Shown: positions 46,570 to 59,499, counted from the first letter of the stretch. The stretch: DNA of 64,000 bases from Metridium senile (GCA_949775045.1 OX459095.1:18962311-19026310), one strand, 5' to 3'. Notes: generated from the sequence alone by a model not told the origin. Numbers and translations: made by a program.

Positions 46570-47080
46570 TAATTTTTGAAAATAAAAGTAAAATAAAATC
46601 CATTTTGAAAAGTAAAATCAAAAGTAATGTGAAAATGAAATTGAAAAATAAAATCAAAATCAAAAGTAAAATCAAAAGTAAAAAGTAAATCAAAAGTAAA
46701 ATGAAAATCAAATTGAAAAGTAAAATGAAATTGAAAAGTAAAATGAAAATCAAAAGTAAAATGAAAATCAAAAGTAAAATGAAAATCAAAAGTAAAATGA
46801 AAATCAAAAGTAAAATCCAATTGAAAAGTAAAATCCAATTGAAAATCAAAATCAAAATCAAAAGTAAAATCAAAAGTAAAATTAAAATCAAATTGAAAAT
46901 TAAAATTAAAATCAAATTGAAAATTAAAATTAAAATCAAATTGAAAAGTAAAATCAAAAGTAAAATTAAAATCAAAAGTAAAATTAAAATCAAAAGTAAA
47001 ATTAAAATCAAAAGTAAAATTAAAATCAAAAGTAAAATTAAAATCAAAAGTAAAATTAAAATCAAAAGTAAAAGTGAAAT
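46570..47080. repeat. 18-bp AAAGTAAAATYAAAATCA repeat in the left arm
   Basis: Variants of TCAAAAGTAAAATTAAAA are tandemly arranged. The right-arm counterpart is at 51470-51990 with a slightly different unit number. Lys/Ile- and Leu/Phe-rich frames on both strands are artefacts. Confidence 0.93.
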
Positions 47081-47515
47081 CACTTTACTCGACGTGGCCC
47101 AGGGCTGCCACGGACCACGGCTGCCACTACCGTGATCCTTTGCGGCACGTGCTGTCCTCAATGTTTATTATCTTCGATTCAATGGCGGACACGGCTGGAG
47201 CAGTATCTATCATCTGTTGGTTTATATCGAGATTGCACGACTTTGCTGAATATCCCTAAAGGATGAGTTAGGTGAGCTCCTAAGATAAACCTCTGCAGCA
47301 TTTTAAAATAAGCCACAGCGACAAGACAGTCCAGGATCGTCGATGATGTTTGCTGCAGTTGGAAAGCGGACCAGGACGAGCTACTTTTAATAGCTTTTAG
47401 CCACAGAGCCGTACATTAAATTTAATTGAAATTTACTGCAAAAACGGTTTGAAAACACGCGGTGAAACGAGAGCGAAGAAGCAATACAGGAAAGACAGAA
47501 GCTTATTATTTAAGT

Positions 47516-47773
47516 ATGTCTAGCTGGGTCTATCGTGAAGTTACGTATGACTCGGATGGATATGATAAGCTATTTTACAACGGGCTAGATATGTCAACAT
47601 ATCCTCGGACATATTCCCTGGACACCGTGAGCCACAAGCTGTTATGGTTGAGGGTATTAATTAGTTGGTCACAGCCACATCGATTTAATAAGTCAAGTTT
47701 ATCAAACGAGAAGGATTCCATGATATACTGTTTATACGTTGATAGACGACCCGTACCACGGCCACCAGGCTAG
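47516..47773 (+). CDS. hypothetical 85-residue frame starting in the left TIR
   Basis: The ATG lies in the last 15 bp of the left arm (AAGTATGTCTAGCTGGGTC), and the frame continues into unique interior as MSSWVYREVTYDSDGYDKLF, ending VPRPPG. No domain is recognised. It may be the first exon of a lost transposon gene, with the TIR as promoter, or chance. Confidence 0.3.
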   Translation: MSSWVYREVTYDSDGYDKLFYNGLDMSTYPRTYSLDTVSHKLLWLRVLISWSQPHRFNKSSLSNEKDSMIYCLYVDRRPVPRPPG

Positions 47774-48185
47774 AGTTTTTACATTTGACAAGACATGGTC
47801 AACATGGATGCAAAAGATATACTGTAATCTATGAATCTTTAACAGCAAACCAGGTAAGAAATGTAAGTCAAATTTTTAACAACACAATAGAACCAAATAA
47901 GATAAGTATTCACTCATATTTGTAACAAGGAGATGACCTTTCTTGTGGTACTTTCAATTGTTGATATTTTGTCCAACACACCGCAATTAAAAATCATGGC
48001 TTTGAAATAGTTATATCTACAAAATGATTGAAATCAGATTAATTTTCTTTAAAATTAATTGCAAGAATTGTCTCATCAACTTATAGCATTATTCCATATT
48101 TGTATATCATTGCCAAGGCAACAGCAATCAAGCTCAAATTAGCAATATCACAACTTTTATCTTAGCTCAGACGTCTATACTAGTA

Positions 48186-48434
48186 TACACCTATTTCAAT
48201 TAACGTTGTCCATCTGGAATGGTTGATTTGAGAACGATAGGAATTGTGGAAGATCAATAAATTCCAAATGCATTGTTTTAATCACATTTGAATGGTGCTG
48301 AATTACAGATAACAGTATTTCAGAAGTAAACATTGATATTCAAGTGTGATTATAATAGTGCATTTGCAGTTTAACAATTCCTATCGGTCTCAGATCAACC
48401 ATTCCAGATGACAACGTTAATTGAAATAGGTGTA
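48186..48434. mobile_element. TACACCTATTTC MITE, copy 2
   Basis: Same ends and internal palindrome as copy 1, with a small deletion (249 bp). Confidence 0.9.
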
Positions 48435-49483
48435 TAACTGATCCAGAAACAAATAATATGCAGGTATAAATATAAGGCAGTTGAGAATGAATGTAAGAAG
48501 AGAACATAGCCAATACTTTGGAGTTTTGAAAAATATGTGTTTATTGTTATGGAATTCAACAGTTTTCTGTGTGATAATGCATTTCTTTAAGGGTGTGATC
48601 TTACTAGCAAGCAAACTAAATTTCCATTTGGTTTAATTTAATTTTTATTGTTTTTTTAATAACAATTAAGTTTTTCACTTTATTTTTTTCTCTATATGTA
48701 AATATTATTCTTGTATTGTTATTTATATGTAAGTATTGTTATAATGTGTGGGTGAAATAAAGATTGACTTGTTTGGAAGATTACTTGACAAAGGGAAAGA
48801 CGATCAGACATTTAGTGAGTTGTTAGTAAGTACTGAAATAAAGCAGCTAGGGTGGACAATTCAAAATCAAAAGTTTTTTCCACTTTATTGTTTAAACATG
48901 TAAAGCTAGGGTCAGACACACCCTTAATACTTGGAGACAGGAAAATCATTATACTAGAAAAATCCTAGTACCCGAAGGAAAACCACCATTGTCCATGTAG
49001 ACTCACTGCAGTAAATGTGTACTATGTAGATTTCACCTATTACTAGGATGATGTCATCCTAGTACTTGGATCTCCCTAGTCCTGTGTATAAACACCCACT
49101 GAAACAAATGAATGCATGAAATGGTTCTATACCAGAAAACACCCCAAACAATGTAGTAAATTTGACATTTTTCTCCATTCCCAGGCTTCCCAGTTACTGA
49201 AGAGCAGTTGGAAGCAGTTGCTATGGAGTCAAGTGTGCTGGAAGAGCCAGATGATATCTTATCATGTGATATTAGGAACATCTCACTCTTTAGATCTGTG
49301 CTTTCAAGCTTTGTTCTCTACTTATGGTTTGGTGATATGATGTGTGTTTAGCCCACCGCTCAGCCAATGAGGGTAGGCTTTTTTTAAATGTTCAATTCTA
49401 AACACACCACCAATTCATAGTACAGAATAAAACTGGAATGTACACATTTAAAGTGGAACCTGTCAATGAAGGCATAATACCAG

Positions 49484-49600
49484 ATACAATACAATACTTT
49501 ATTTATCCATGGGAAATTCATCCGGATTTTTACAAATAAAACATTATGTATAAGATATAAAGAATCAATTATAGATAGAGAAGGTGCATTTATTTATTTT
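49484..49600 (-). mobile_element. LINE 3' tail fragment, minus strand
   Basis: Read on the minus strand: CATGGATAAATAAAGTATTG then TATTGTATCTGG, the common end of CR1/RTE-like LINEs with a short ATTGT tail. Confidence 0.5.
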
Positions 49601-50093
49601 AACAAGTCAATTCTACTCTTACAGTGCGAATCAAAAAACTGTTGGCACCCAGTAAATATACCTATATTTACATTTTGAATTTCTGTGATGCTTTGATTGA
49701 TTTGTTATACTAAAAGTTTAAAGAAAATCTGGGTTTGTACAAACACATCTCCTGGCATCCTGGCACTTGACAATTGTGTTGGAAAAAAAAATATCATTTC
49801 TGTTATAGTGTAATTAGCTTATTCCAAGAATACCAAAAAAGGTTAATGGGAATGTTGATATCTATCATGTACATGTGTATGTACGTATATATAAATATAC
49901 AATGAACAAAACTATACTAGTATAAAGATAATAGAACTTCTTGCTGTTCTATCTGTCTGTAGACACAGCTTAAAATTTCAAAAACAGTAGTTACCCGTAA
50001 TTTTTTGTAAAACCATAAATCAGAAGGTATTCATTTAGGCAATACTTTTCTTGAAAAAAAAAGTCATTTTTATCTGTTACCACCAGTTTTATT

Positions 50094-50433
50094 ACTACAC
50101 GCCATCAGACAAAAAAATTTGTGAAGTGGAGATGTCATTACTCTTGCATCAATCAAACACAATTTGTCTAGACAACTTATTATGTGAACTGTAAACAATG
50201 GTCGATGTAAACAAAAAACAGGTTGAAATGTTATTTTAAAGAGAAAATTGAGCCAAATATAAAATTGTCTTATGAAAGACATGAAACCTATTTAGTTTGA
50301 ACAGTCTGATACCTAAAATATTTCTTCATTGAACTGTCATTGACGACTTGTTTGTAAAATGTCTAGACAAATTGTGTTTGATTGACGGAAGAGAATTGCC
50401 AACTCCCTTCACAAATTCTGTTGGGTGTGTAGT
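50094..50433. mobile_element. MITE with ACTACAC termini
   Basis: The arms (about 82 bp) share AATTTGTGAAG and end in ATCAATCAAACACAATTTGT / GTCTAGACA. Confidence 0.7.
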
Positions 50434-51469
50434 GATGAAATCAGTGGTATTGTAATTAAGCTCTTTTGGACTTTTTTAGTTAAATATGAAAATGTAAATA
50501 CAATAATAACATTTCAAAATAGTGCCCAATTCCTAAGGGTAAGGGACTCTCGTATTTTAGATGTTTTTTTTTTATAAAATATATATGTACCTCTTAAGTG
50601 CTTATGTTTCCTCTAGGAAATGTATGTGTAAGTATATATAAATATGTTTAAAAGTTTTCATTCCTTTATATAAAAAATATGTTTGTATGTAGGAAATACA
50701 TGTTGTTGTTTGTTCTTTTCTATAAAAGTGTGTGTGCATTGTGGGTGTTGTTATTAAATGTGTATGAAGTGTTTGCCTATTTTATTCTTCTTAGAAGTTC
50801 TGAAATTATGTACGAGTCATACTTTATTTTATAAAGTATATGCGTAATTGTTTTTTTTAATAAATGTATGTGTAATTCTTAAGTGCTTATGTTAAGAAGT
50901 GTTTGCGCATGTTGTAGGTGGTGTTCTTTTTAAGAAATATATATTATGTATTTTTTTAAAAGCTTAGGTAGAAGTGTTGCTTTGGGTTGTAGGTGGTGTA
51001 AGTCCCGGTTTAATGGACCCAGCTAGACATACTTAAATAATAAGCTTCTGTCTTTCCTGTATTGCTTCTTCGCTCTCGTTTCACCGCGTGTTTTCAAACC
51101 GTTTTTGCAGTAAATTTCAATTAAATTTAATGTACGGCTCTGTGGCTAAAAGCTATTAAAAGTAGCTCGTCCTGGTCCGCTTTCCAACTGCAGCAAACAT
51201 CATCGACGATCCTAGACTGTCTTGTCGCTGTGGCTTATTTTAAAATGCTGCAGAGGTTTATCTTAGGAGCTCACCTAACTCATCCTTTAGGGATATTCAG
51301 CAAAGTCGTGCAATCTCGATATAAACCAACAGATGATAGATACTGCTCCAGCCGTGTCCGCCATTGAATCGAAGATAATAAACCTTGAGGACAGCACGTG
51401 CCGCAAAGGATCACGGTAGTGGCAGCCGTGGTCCGTGGCAGCCCTGGGCCACGTCGAGTAAAGTGATTT

Positions 51470-51990
51470 CACTTTTACTTTTGATTTTAATTTTACTTTT
51501 GATTTTAATTTTACTTTTGATTTTAATTTTACTTTTGATTTTAATTTTACTTTTGATTTTAATTTTACTTTTGATTTTAATTTTACTTTTGATTTTAATT
51601 TTACTTTTGATTTTAATTTTACTTTTGATTTTACTTTTCAATTTGATTTTAATTTTAATTTTCAATTTGATTTTAATTTTAATTTTCAATTTGATTTTAA
51701 TTTTACTTTTGATTTTACTTTTGATTTTGATTTTGATTTTCAATTGGATTTTACTTTTCAATTGGATTTTACTTTTGATTTTCATTTTACTTTTGATTTT
51801 CATTTTACTTTTGATTTTCATTTTACTTTTCAATTTCATTTTACTTTTCAATTTGATTTTCATTTTACTTTTGATTTTCTTTTTACTTTTGATTTTACTT
51901 TTGATTTTGATTTTATTTTTCAATTTCATTTTCACATTACTTTTGATTTTACTTTTCAAAATGGATTTGATTTTACTTTTATTTTCAAAA
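51470..51990. repeat. 18-bp repeat in the right arm, inverted counterpart
   Basis: TTTTACTTTTGATTTTAA units mirror the left-arm array. Confidence 0.93.
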
Positions 51991-52429
51991 ATTATACTAA
52001 AGATGGTTATAAATGTAGTGGCAGTTATGGGCCACCATAGATAAGGACATTTCTCATTAAAATAACCTAAAATTAAATGATTATTTGTTTATTTTTGTGC
52101 ACATTTCAAACATTTTGTTAACATTAATCAACCAATTTAGTCCTTCTTTGCATTTTCCTATTAGTGCCTCAGGATAGCTTTGTGTAAATATGTGAATTTA
52201 TGAAACATTTTTAATGCTGTTTTAAACTACCAACCAATGCATCAAAACACGAAGCGGGTTAAAATGCCTAAAATAAAACACAACTCTGGCTCTGTTATCT
52301 CCTTGGATATAATAACGTTTTCCTATTTGTGTCTCAGGATAGGTTTCTATACGTATAATATGCCTGCGTTAGAGCGTTATCAGTTTGCTCGTGACTAACT
52401 GAATTTGCATCAGTTAGTTTCTATGTATA

Positions 52430-52591
52430 CAGTGGTACCTCTATTAAGCAGTGACCCTCGGGACTTTCCAAAGTGGCCTCTTAATAGAGGTTGGCTGATG
52501 AATACAGGTATAGAATAGGTATATGAATAGATTTGGGACTTTTTATTGTGACCGCCTAATAGAGGGTGTCCGCTTAACAGAGGTACCACTA
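52430..52591. mobile_element. pogo/Tigger-like MITE
   Basis: CAGTGGTACCTCTATTAAGC pairs with GCTTAACAGAGGTACCACTA between TA dinucleotides. The CAGTGGNACCTCT tip is characteristic of Tigger/pogo. Confidence 0.85.
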
Positions 52592-53592
52592 TATATGTAT
52601 TGTGCATGATCTATGTATGATACATTATGAATTTCAATCCCTCAGAATCCCTTCTGTTCAGTAGCCCGAGTAATCGCTCACAGAGCGTCTAGTTTATCAA
52701 GGTTGAGATAATATATTGTTTCATACTTAAAATAAAAGAACAAAAATGTGATCAAAATTAAAATGAGTAACTTAAAAGGATAGCCCTCCCCTAGATTAAC
52801 TTCAAATGAAATGTGTGGCCCTCCCCTTAAGCTTATAAATTTGACTATTGACCCTCCCCTCTGAGGCTCCAACCCTCTCCCCCCCCCCCCCCCCCCCCGA
52901 TAATAAACGTACCTTCCCTAAATGTTTTAATTCAGTTTTAACTAGTTTTATATGTGTCTGCGCGAGTAATCTGCTAAAACATCATTTTTAGTTTTCTTTA
53001 CTTGTGTTTATTTGTTTTTATTGTTTAAATGTGGTTCTGCTTTAACTAGAGCGTGTTCAGGTTTATGTATGTGTTCAGTGCGCGTACTTCATCAGTAGCA
53101 GTTTTCTTTTCAATTTTCAAGATAAACACCTTCCTGCGCTGTGAGCACTATACCAAATTCTGCAGGTATTCTTCATTGTTTATAAGGGGAGGGGTGCATT
53201 TCAATTGCACAAATTATTAGTGACCTCTTCCCCCGAAGTACCCTTTGTCTCTCTCAGTCCCGTCCTTTGTGGAGCAGGAGAAATGGTGCCCTACCTGTAT
53301 TTGCAGGCCCATGGTCGCAGAACGCATGGTTCAACGTCCACGTTTGTGTAAATCTCTGTATTAATCTTTTCAATTTATCTAGTGAAAGCCTTTTAAAATA
53401 GATTACACATTTTTTTTTTCAATTATATAAAACTAAAATTGTTATTTTCTCTATATAATTATTGTATATAAGTATTGTAGTGTAGTGGAACATCCAATAA
53501 ACCATTATTAATATTAGTAGTAGTAGTAGTAGTAGTAGTAGTAGCAGCAGCAGCAGCAGCAGCATGACTTGTAAGTTATGACTTTTAAAACA
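52592..53592. other. spacer, probably including the 5' LTR remnant of the gypsy element
   Basis: A poly-C run (about 52878-52897) and an AGT/AGC trinucleotide run (53515-53564) are the only clear features. The LTR start is not found. Sequence just before 53593 (AACATCCAATAAACC, then TTATGACTTTTAAAACA) looks like an LTR 3' end. Confidence 0.45.
53515..53564. repeat. (TAG)n then (CAG)n trinucleotide run
   Basis: About nine TAG units followed by seven CAG units ending in CATGAC. Confidence 0.9.
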
Positions 53593-54277
53593 TGGTGTCA
53601 GAAAGTTAAAGCGAAGAGTAACGAAAGGACAACTAGAGGAGTAAATTTAGAGAGTATTTTGAGTCTTTAAAAAAACCAAAAGAAGAGATTTCGCAAGTTT
53701 GACTCTCAGTCAGTCTGACAGCGGTGACAAGATGGCGAGTAAAATAGCTCCACCGGGCAGTTTTGATTTCAAACGACCCGAAAAGTGGGAGAAGTGGATA
53801 AGGCGGTTCAACAGATTTAGAATGGCATTTGAACTGCATAAGAAAATCGAGGAAATACAGGTAAACTCGTTAATATCCGCTATGGGAGATTCGTCTGACG
53901 ACGTGTTGACGACCTCAGTCGTGTAAGAGGATGGAGATGACTCGACATTTGACAAGGTCAAAGAAAGGTTGACCTATATTTCATTGTACGCCGAAACGAT
54001 ATTTACGAACGAGCCAAATTTAACCAACGTAGACAAGAAGTTGATGAATCAGCCGAATAATTCATTACGTCGCTATATTGTCTTGTCGAACATTGTAATT
54101 ATTCTGCATTAAAAGAAGAGATGATAAGAGACCGCATCGTAGTTGGCGTGAGAGATGCTAGGCTGAGTGAAAAGATGAAGCTCGAGACATACCCTGGAGG
54201 ATTTTTTACGATTTAAAGTAGTTTCAAGGACTTTTTGGTATGTATTTTGTTTGTTTGTTAGAGTATCGTCCCAAAAA

Positions 54278-54949
54278 CCTCTGGCCACTCAAAACATCTC
54301 CAACGGACGGTGTTTATTTCACGTCATTTCCTGTCAAACCGGTTTATAGTGCCAAATTTGCATGTGACAACGATTTTCCTTGTCCAGTCGGCAAAACTGA
54401 GAATACATCTCTTCTCTTCATAAAATGGTAAATTGCTTCATCCTGCACAAATTTTAGCTACCGTATTTCTGTGTATTTTGATGCTAGCTCCAACTGTATA
54501 GCGTTGTGAAATACACCTATTTCAATGAACGTTGTCCATCTGGAATGGTTGATCTGAGACCGATAGGAATTGTGGGAGCTCGTTAAACTGCAAATGCACT
54601 ATCATAATCACGCTTGAATATTAATGTTTACTTCTGAAATACTGTTATCTGTAATTCAGCACCATTTAAGTGTGATTAAAACAATGTATTTGTAATTTAA
54701 TGAACTCCCACAATTCCTATCGGTCTCAGATCAACCATTCCAGATGGACAACGTTAATTGAAATAGGTGTATACCAATTGAAATTGAAATTGTAAAAACC
54801 GGTTTAGCATAACATGCGTCATAATCTGCATTTAGGGCCAATCAAAAATGACCTTTGGTGGTTCCTATGACGATCAAATGACTAGCCAATAAGCGAGCGG
54901 ATAATTTTTTTCAGGAAAAGCGGAAAAATTTGATTCGAGTGGCCAGAGG
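54278..54949. mobile_element. TIR element inside the gypsy remnant
   Basis: CCTCTGGCCACTC at 54278-54290 is inverted at 54937-54949, with weaker similarity inward. AAACCGGTTT occurs near both ends. It contains the TACACC MITE copy 3. No coding capacity. Confidence 0.6.
54512..54771. mobile_element. TACACCTATTTC MITE, copy 3
   Basis: 260 bp, with the same ends and core as the copies at 40374 and 48186. Confidence 0.92.
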
Positions 54950-57900
54950 GGCTCATAGCTCCGCGACTCGACCATCGTTGCTTTGTGACTCAATAGCTCG
55001 TCGCTTCGCGAATCGTATTATTTCCTATAAAAGAAAATAAGCCCCTCCGGAACCGGGTACTCGAGACACAATTGACACTTGAAATGGCGGTAAAAATGGT
55101 TCGTGAGAGTGAGTGAGTCTGTGAGAAAACAGCAACGGCAAAGTGTCTAATTCTGCAAATGTAGAAGAGCTAAGAGCCGCAAAGACTAGCAGATTTCGGA
55201 AAAAGCAAGCGCCAAAACTTCCTGAGAGTAATCAAAGTCGAAAGGCAACAAAGTTGAAAGGTTGTCAAAGGTGTGGAAGACCATCTCATTCCAACAGGAA
55301 TGAATGAAGAGCTCTTTTAAGATGCATTAAAATGCTATTTGCCATAAATGTTCTAAAAAAGGACACTTTGAAAAAGTATGCAAAACACATCCAACAAGAG
55401 TAGGCGAGGTGACTACAGAGTCTGACTCTTATGATCAATCCATTGATGGTATGTTCTTAGGAGTAATCTATGAAGGAAGCGATGCAAAGAAAGAGTGGAG
55501 AGCAAATGTTAGTATTGATGGTTACAAAGTAAATTTCAAGCTTGATAGTGGTGCCCATGTGTCTGCAATTCCGAAACTGATTTATAATCAGATAACGTCT
55601 CCATTAACTCTTTTAAAATCAGACAAGAAGCTCTATGGTCCCCGAGGCTGTGTAGGACACTACGTAGATGTAAAGGCAATTAAGTTCAATGCTGTGTTGA
55701 AACATGGGCAAACGTGCTGTACTGAAGACGTCTATCGGTAGTTCCTGGATTGGAGAAGCCACTGTTAGGAAGAAAAGTATGCCAGCAGCTGGAAATGATT
55801 GAGCATAGAGTGGATCTGATTGAAGTAGACCACCAAAGAAAGCTATCAAAGACAGTTTCAAAATTATTTGAGGGACTGGGCTGCATGGAAGGAGAATATG
55901 AAATAAGTACCGATGAAACAGTTGAGCCTTTCAACTTCGCAACGTCTAAACGTATTCCTATACCACTATTACAGGACCCTACTGTAAAACACGTATGTGA
56001 CGTAGGCATTTCCTGAATAAAGATTGATTATTATTATTATTACCTGCAGTTAAGAAGGAGATTGAACGAATTAAGGGTCTCGGAGTGATGTCAGTGATCG
56101 AACGTGTTGATCAACCAACGAAGTGTTGCTCACCATTTGTAGAAGTACAAAAAAAGAAGGCAAAGTCAGAGTCTGTGGTGAATTTGTGCAATTTAACAAA
56201 GCTGTTCAGTGAGAGGTGTACCAAATGCCTACCACTGAGGAAACACTTGCAAAGCTTGCAGGGGCAAAGATTGTTTCCAAATTAGATGCCAACAGTGGAT
56301 TCTGTGTGAAGATTACCCTTCGGAATATCGTCGGTCCCAGAACACTTCCAGAAACTGAAGTTATGAATAGAATTCTGGATGGACTGCCTGGACAAGTATG
56401 TCAGGTTGATGATATCTTAGTTTTTGCAGAGACACAAGAGGAGCATGACTGAAAACTAGTGGATGTCCTAGAGAGGCTTCGGCAAGCTAATGTGACGCTT
56501 AATGCAGACAAGTGCAAATTCTCTCAAGACAAAGTACAGTTTCTTGGTCATGTAGTAGGAAAAGATGGTGTTCAAGTGGATCCTAGCAAAGTTGAAGCTG
56601 CTACACAAATAAGTGAGCCAACCGACTTTGGACAGCTCAGGAGATTTCTTGGCATGGTCAATCAGGTTGGTCGGTACATTGCAAACCTTGCTGATTTGAC
56701 AAAGGCTTTGAGAGAACTCCTAAATAAAAATAGTGCATATGGCTAAAAGATAAAACCTACATAAAAAAAAACTACATAGTTGTGGATTACTTCAGTCGTT
56801 ACATTGAAGTAGCACTGTATCTATCATCCCATACATCACAAGATACCATTAGGGCTCTAAAGTCAATTTTTACCAGATCAGATAATGGCCCACAGTATAA
56901 CTCAGTCGAGTTTCAAAAGTTTGCCAAAGACTGGGGATTTGAGAGTGTTACGAGTAGTCCAAAGTATGCTTAGGCAAATGGAGCTGCAGAAAGAGCTGTA
57001 CAAACAGTCAAAAGTATTCTTAAAAGAAGAAGAAGATAGAAGATCCAGCGAAAGTACTACTGTCCTATCGCTCAACTAAGTTAGAGAATGGATTCGTCCA
57101 GCAGAGCTGTTGTTTGGTCGGAAGATTCGTTCAATGATTCCAGTGGCTGAATCAGAACTTACCATCGCCAACTGTTCCGGCCATTGAGCCCGCGCACCGT
57201 CAGCGGTCATCATTTTGAATGTCCACAATAATCATAAGAGAATGTATGCGAGGAAAATATAAACATGAAATAACTGCACTAACAGTTTGATAATTTTGAT
57301 TTACCTAACCGGAACTCAATAATACACCTTAAAATAAAGCTTTATAACCAATTGTTACCTTTGTTTATTTTACCTTTCCTTTCAACTTGTGAACACAACT
57401 GAAAGACGTCGGCGCTCTTTCCCCCTTCGAGCTTTATAAAAATCACGAAAACTTGCATTTTTGGACGGTAGTAGCGCCAAACAAACGTTCGACACTTCAT
57501 TTACCGTGCTGGATAAGTAAATAGTATCATCAATCATCTCCGAAAGTTCTACACGTATGGGTTGATATTAAACCGTTCTTTTTGCCTTTTGAAAATGTTG
57601 ATTCTTGTAAAAATGTTGGTGGAAGGATCAGTCATGAAAGTTCATTTCCGGTTTGAAACATCAACACACAATTGGAGTATTTTTTTGGGCCAATATTCAT
57701 CACCACACTGTGAACTTGGTATCAAAATTGAGAGCAAAACAATAGTTGTCTTTCCCTTCAAATAACTCTGGGATAGCTGTAAAAGTAATTAACTGGTGAG
57801 CAGTTAAGTTCTAGAACCGGCCACTTCCGATAGAAGTTCGCGCCAGTTTTTTATTTTCAAAACAATAGAGTAGTTTCACATAAGCCGGTTCTTGTATGTT

Positions 57901-58403
57901 AATGTGCAAGAAATATAAAGAATTCACGTGCATACATTGTTACAATTAACGTCTTTTTCTATTAAAAGTTCAGAAAACACATCCAAAAGGAACGTTTTGA
58001 CACTCGTCATGGAGCTAGAGATCTGAAAGAAATTCCAGTAGGAACGTCAGTGTGGGTTCGTGATTTGAAATTACCAGCCACTGTCAACAAAGCAGCATAA
58101 ACAACACAACCATACCTGGTTCATACACCCAAGGGAGCAGTCCAAAGAAACCGGAAGTCCTTGTCTATTTACCCATCAAGTCAAGCAGATGCAGATGCAG
58201 AACTGAGACACAAACACAACTGACCAGACAGATGCTCCGGATACTTCACACGCTCACAAGGAGGAACCACAGCTGACCACAAGGTCAGGGGTGTCATTCG
58301 TCCTCCGCAATGTTTGGACATGTAAAACAAACATTTAAGGACTTTAAACATCAATAACATTAACTTTATTATCTTATTATTTTGATTTCTTTTTTTTTTT
58401 GGA

Positions 58404-59480
58404 CTAAAGTACATTGCTAGTAATTTCAACACGTGTAGGCTTCATATTCAACTTACGTAGAAGGTTACTACTGATGTAAAAACTTCTTGCTCCACTGCCG
58501 AGCTTGATGCGTGCTGGTATTCCATTAAATTTTGCAATGACTGTAGCATGTAATGTGGTTGGTACACCAAGGGCACTATAAAATATTTCCTTGCATGGGT
58601 GGACTGGATTCTGGTGAAAGTGTAGCTGTGGTTTGTCACATAAAGATGTATGGTGTTTACTGTTGCACTTAAAACACCCACGTGACTTGCATTGAGAAGC
58701 TGAGTGTCCTGTCTTGCACAGTTGTAGCACAGTCTCTTTCTCTTTAGGATTTCTCTTCTGCTAGCAATGTCAAGAACTTTAGTACAATCCTTCGATCGAT
58801 GGTTGGTAGAGTAACAATAGACACAAGCTTGAATGGCGAATGGCTGTTGAGGCGGTGGGCTTGCCAACATCACTCTTTCTCTTTCCCATATTTCAGTACT
58901 CTACTCTCCTTTTCTACTTGAGGCATCGTTGGTTTTTGGTAGTGGGTTTCTATAAGTAAATTTCCTTAACAATAAGTGCTCTACAACCTCCTTCAGACCC
59001 CATCCCTCCCAGTTGTCGGCGTCTTTCTGGATTATATCTTCCCTTACTGGTCCAAGTTTGTCCATAATACTATAGGTGAATGCTTGTGACCCCTCTAGTT
59101 TCTTCATAGTGGTTAATTTTCTGACTGTCCTAGCAAATTTTGTATGAAACTCATGTATTTCTTTGAGCTTATAAATATTTGTGATGGCAGGTAATGACTC
59201 TAGATCTCGTATCAATGCCTTGTGAGCTTGATTATCCTTTCAATAAGTAAGTTCTAAAATTTTCTTAGCCTCTGCATACCCCTCAGGGGAAAGGGGAAGA
59301 CCCAGAATATGTTCCTTAGGTTGAACCTGTACAAGTTCTAACAGATAGTTCAACTTACTTTTTTCTGAAATGGTTAATCCATCAACTTCTCAGTAATTGA
59401 AATTGGTTCCAAAATCTCATCCAATCCTTGCAATCTCCTTTAAAAGGTGTTATAGTGTATTTTTGCAACTTCACTGATTG
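58404..59480 (-). pseudogene. decayed BEL/Pao retrotransposon gag-protease fragment
   Basis: On the minus strand, from 59215, a gag-like segment (IYKLKEIHEFHTKFARTVR, GWGLKEVVEHLL) leads to the Cys-rich region (YCYSTNHRSKDCTK, KRKRLCYNCA, CKSRGCFKCNSKHHTSLC). A degenerate protease region with LGSGARSFYIS follows. Stops and frame changes separate the pieces, and reverse transcriptase is absent. The order and the SKHHTSLCD motif are typical of BEL/Pao. It abuts the end of the gypsy remnant tail to tail. Confidence 0.78.
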
Positions 59481-59499
59481 TGGTTTTGACATGTTTTCA

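Larger units (their letters stand above)
47774..51015. other. interior of the 5.5-kb transposon
   Basis: AT-rich, with no transposase motifs in either strand. It contains a TACACC MITE, a fragment of the TACAGTGCGAATC element (49620-49665), a LINE tail and a palindromic element, listed separately. Confidence 0.6.
46525..52039. mobile_element. 5.5-kb DNA transposon, 1-kb TIRs, 6-bp target duplication
   Basis: GATAAG at 46519-46524 is repeated at 52040-52045. The arms 46525-47530 and 51016-52039 are inverted copies, starting TATGGTGGCCCATAACTGCC. Each arm contains a tandem array and about 430 bp of unique sequence. The interior has no recognisable transposase and carries other MITEs and a LINE tail, so it is probably non-autonomous. 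Its TAYGGTGGCCC tip matches the 184-bp MITE at 34140. Confidence 0.92.
53593..58330 (+). pseudogene. decayed Ty3/gypsy LTR retrotransposon
   Basis: TGGTGTCAGAAAG at 53593 resembles a gypsy primer-binding site. Then come gag (FDFKRPEKWEKWIRRF, from 53733), zinc knuckle (CHKCSKKGHFEKVC, near 55363), protease (KLDSGAHVSAIP, near 55540), reverse transcriptase (VDDILVFAETQEEHD, near 56404), an RNase H edge, integrase (SDNGPQYNS, near 56880) and a pol C-terminus (RHGARDL, VWVRDLK, RPPQCLDM, 58005-58322). Multiple stops and frameshifts break every domain. It is further cut by an insertion at 54278-54949, a small LINE-tail-like insert at 56013-56042, and an unmatched stretch at about 57175-57965. It cannot encode functional proteins. 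Confidence 0.88.

Noticed and set aside
46331..47161. 276-codon Leu/Ile-rich frame and its copy at 51385-52044
   Set aside because: 18-bp repeat within the arms of the 5.5-kb transposon.
53593..58330. Treating the retrotransposon pieces as active genes
   Set aside because: Every domain has internal stops, frameshifts or insertions.
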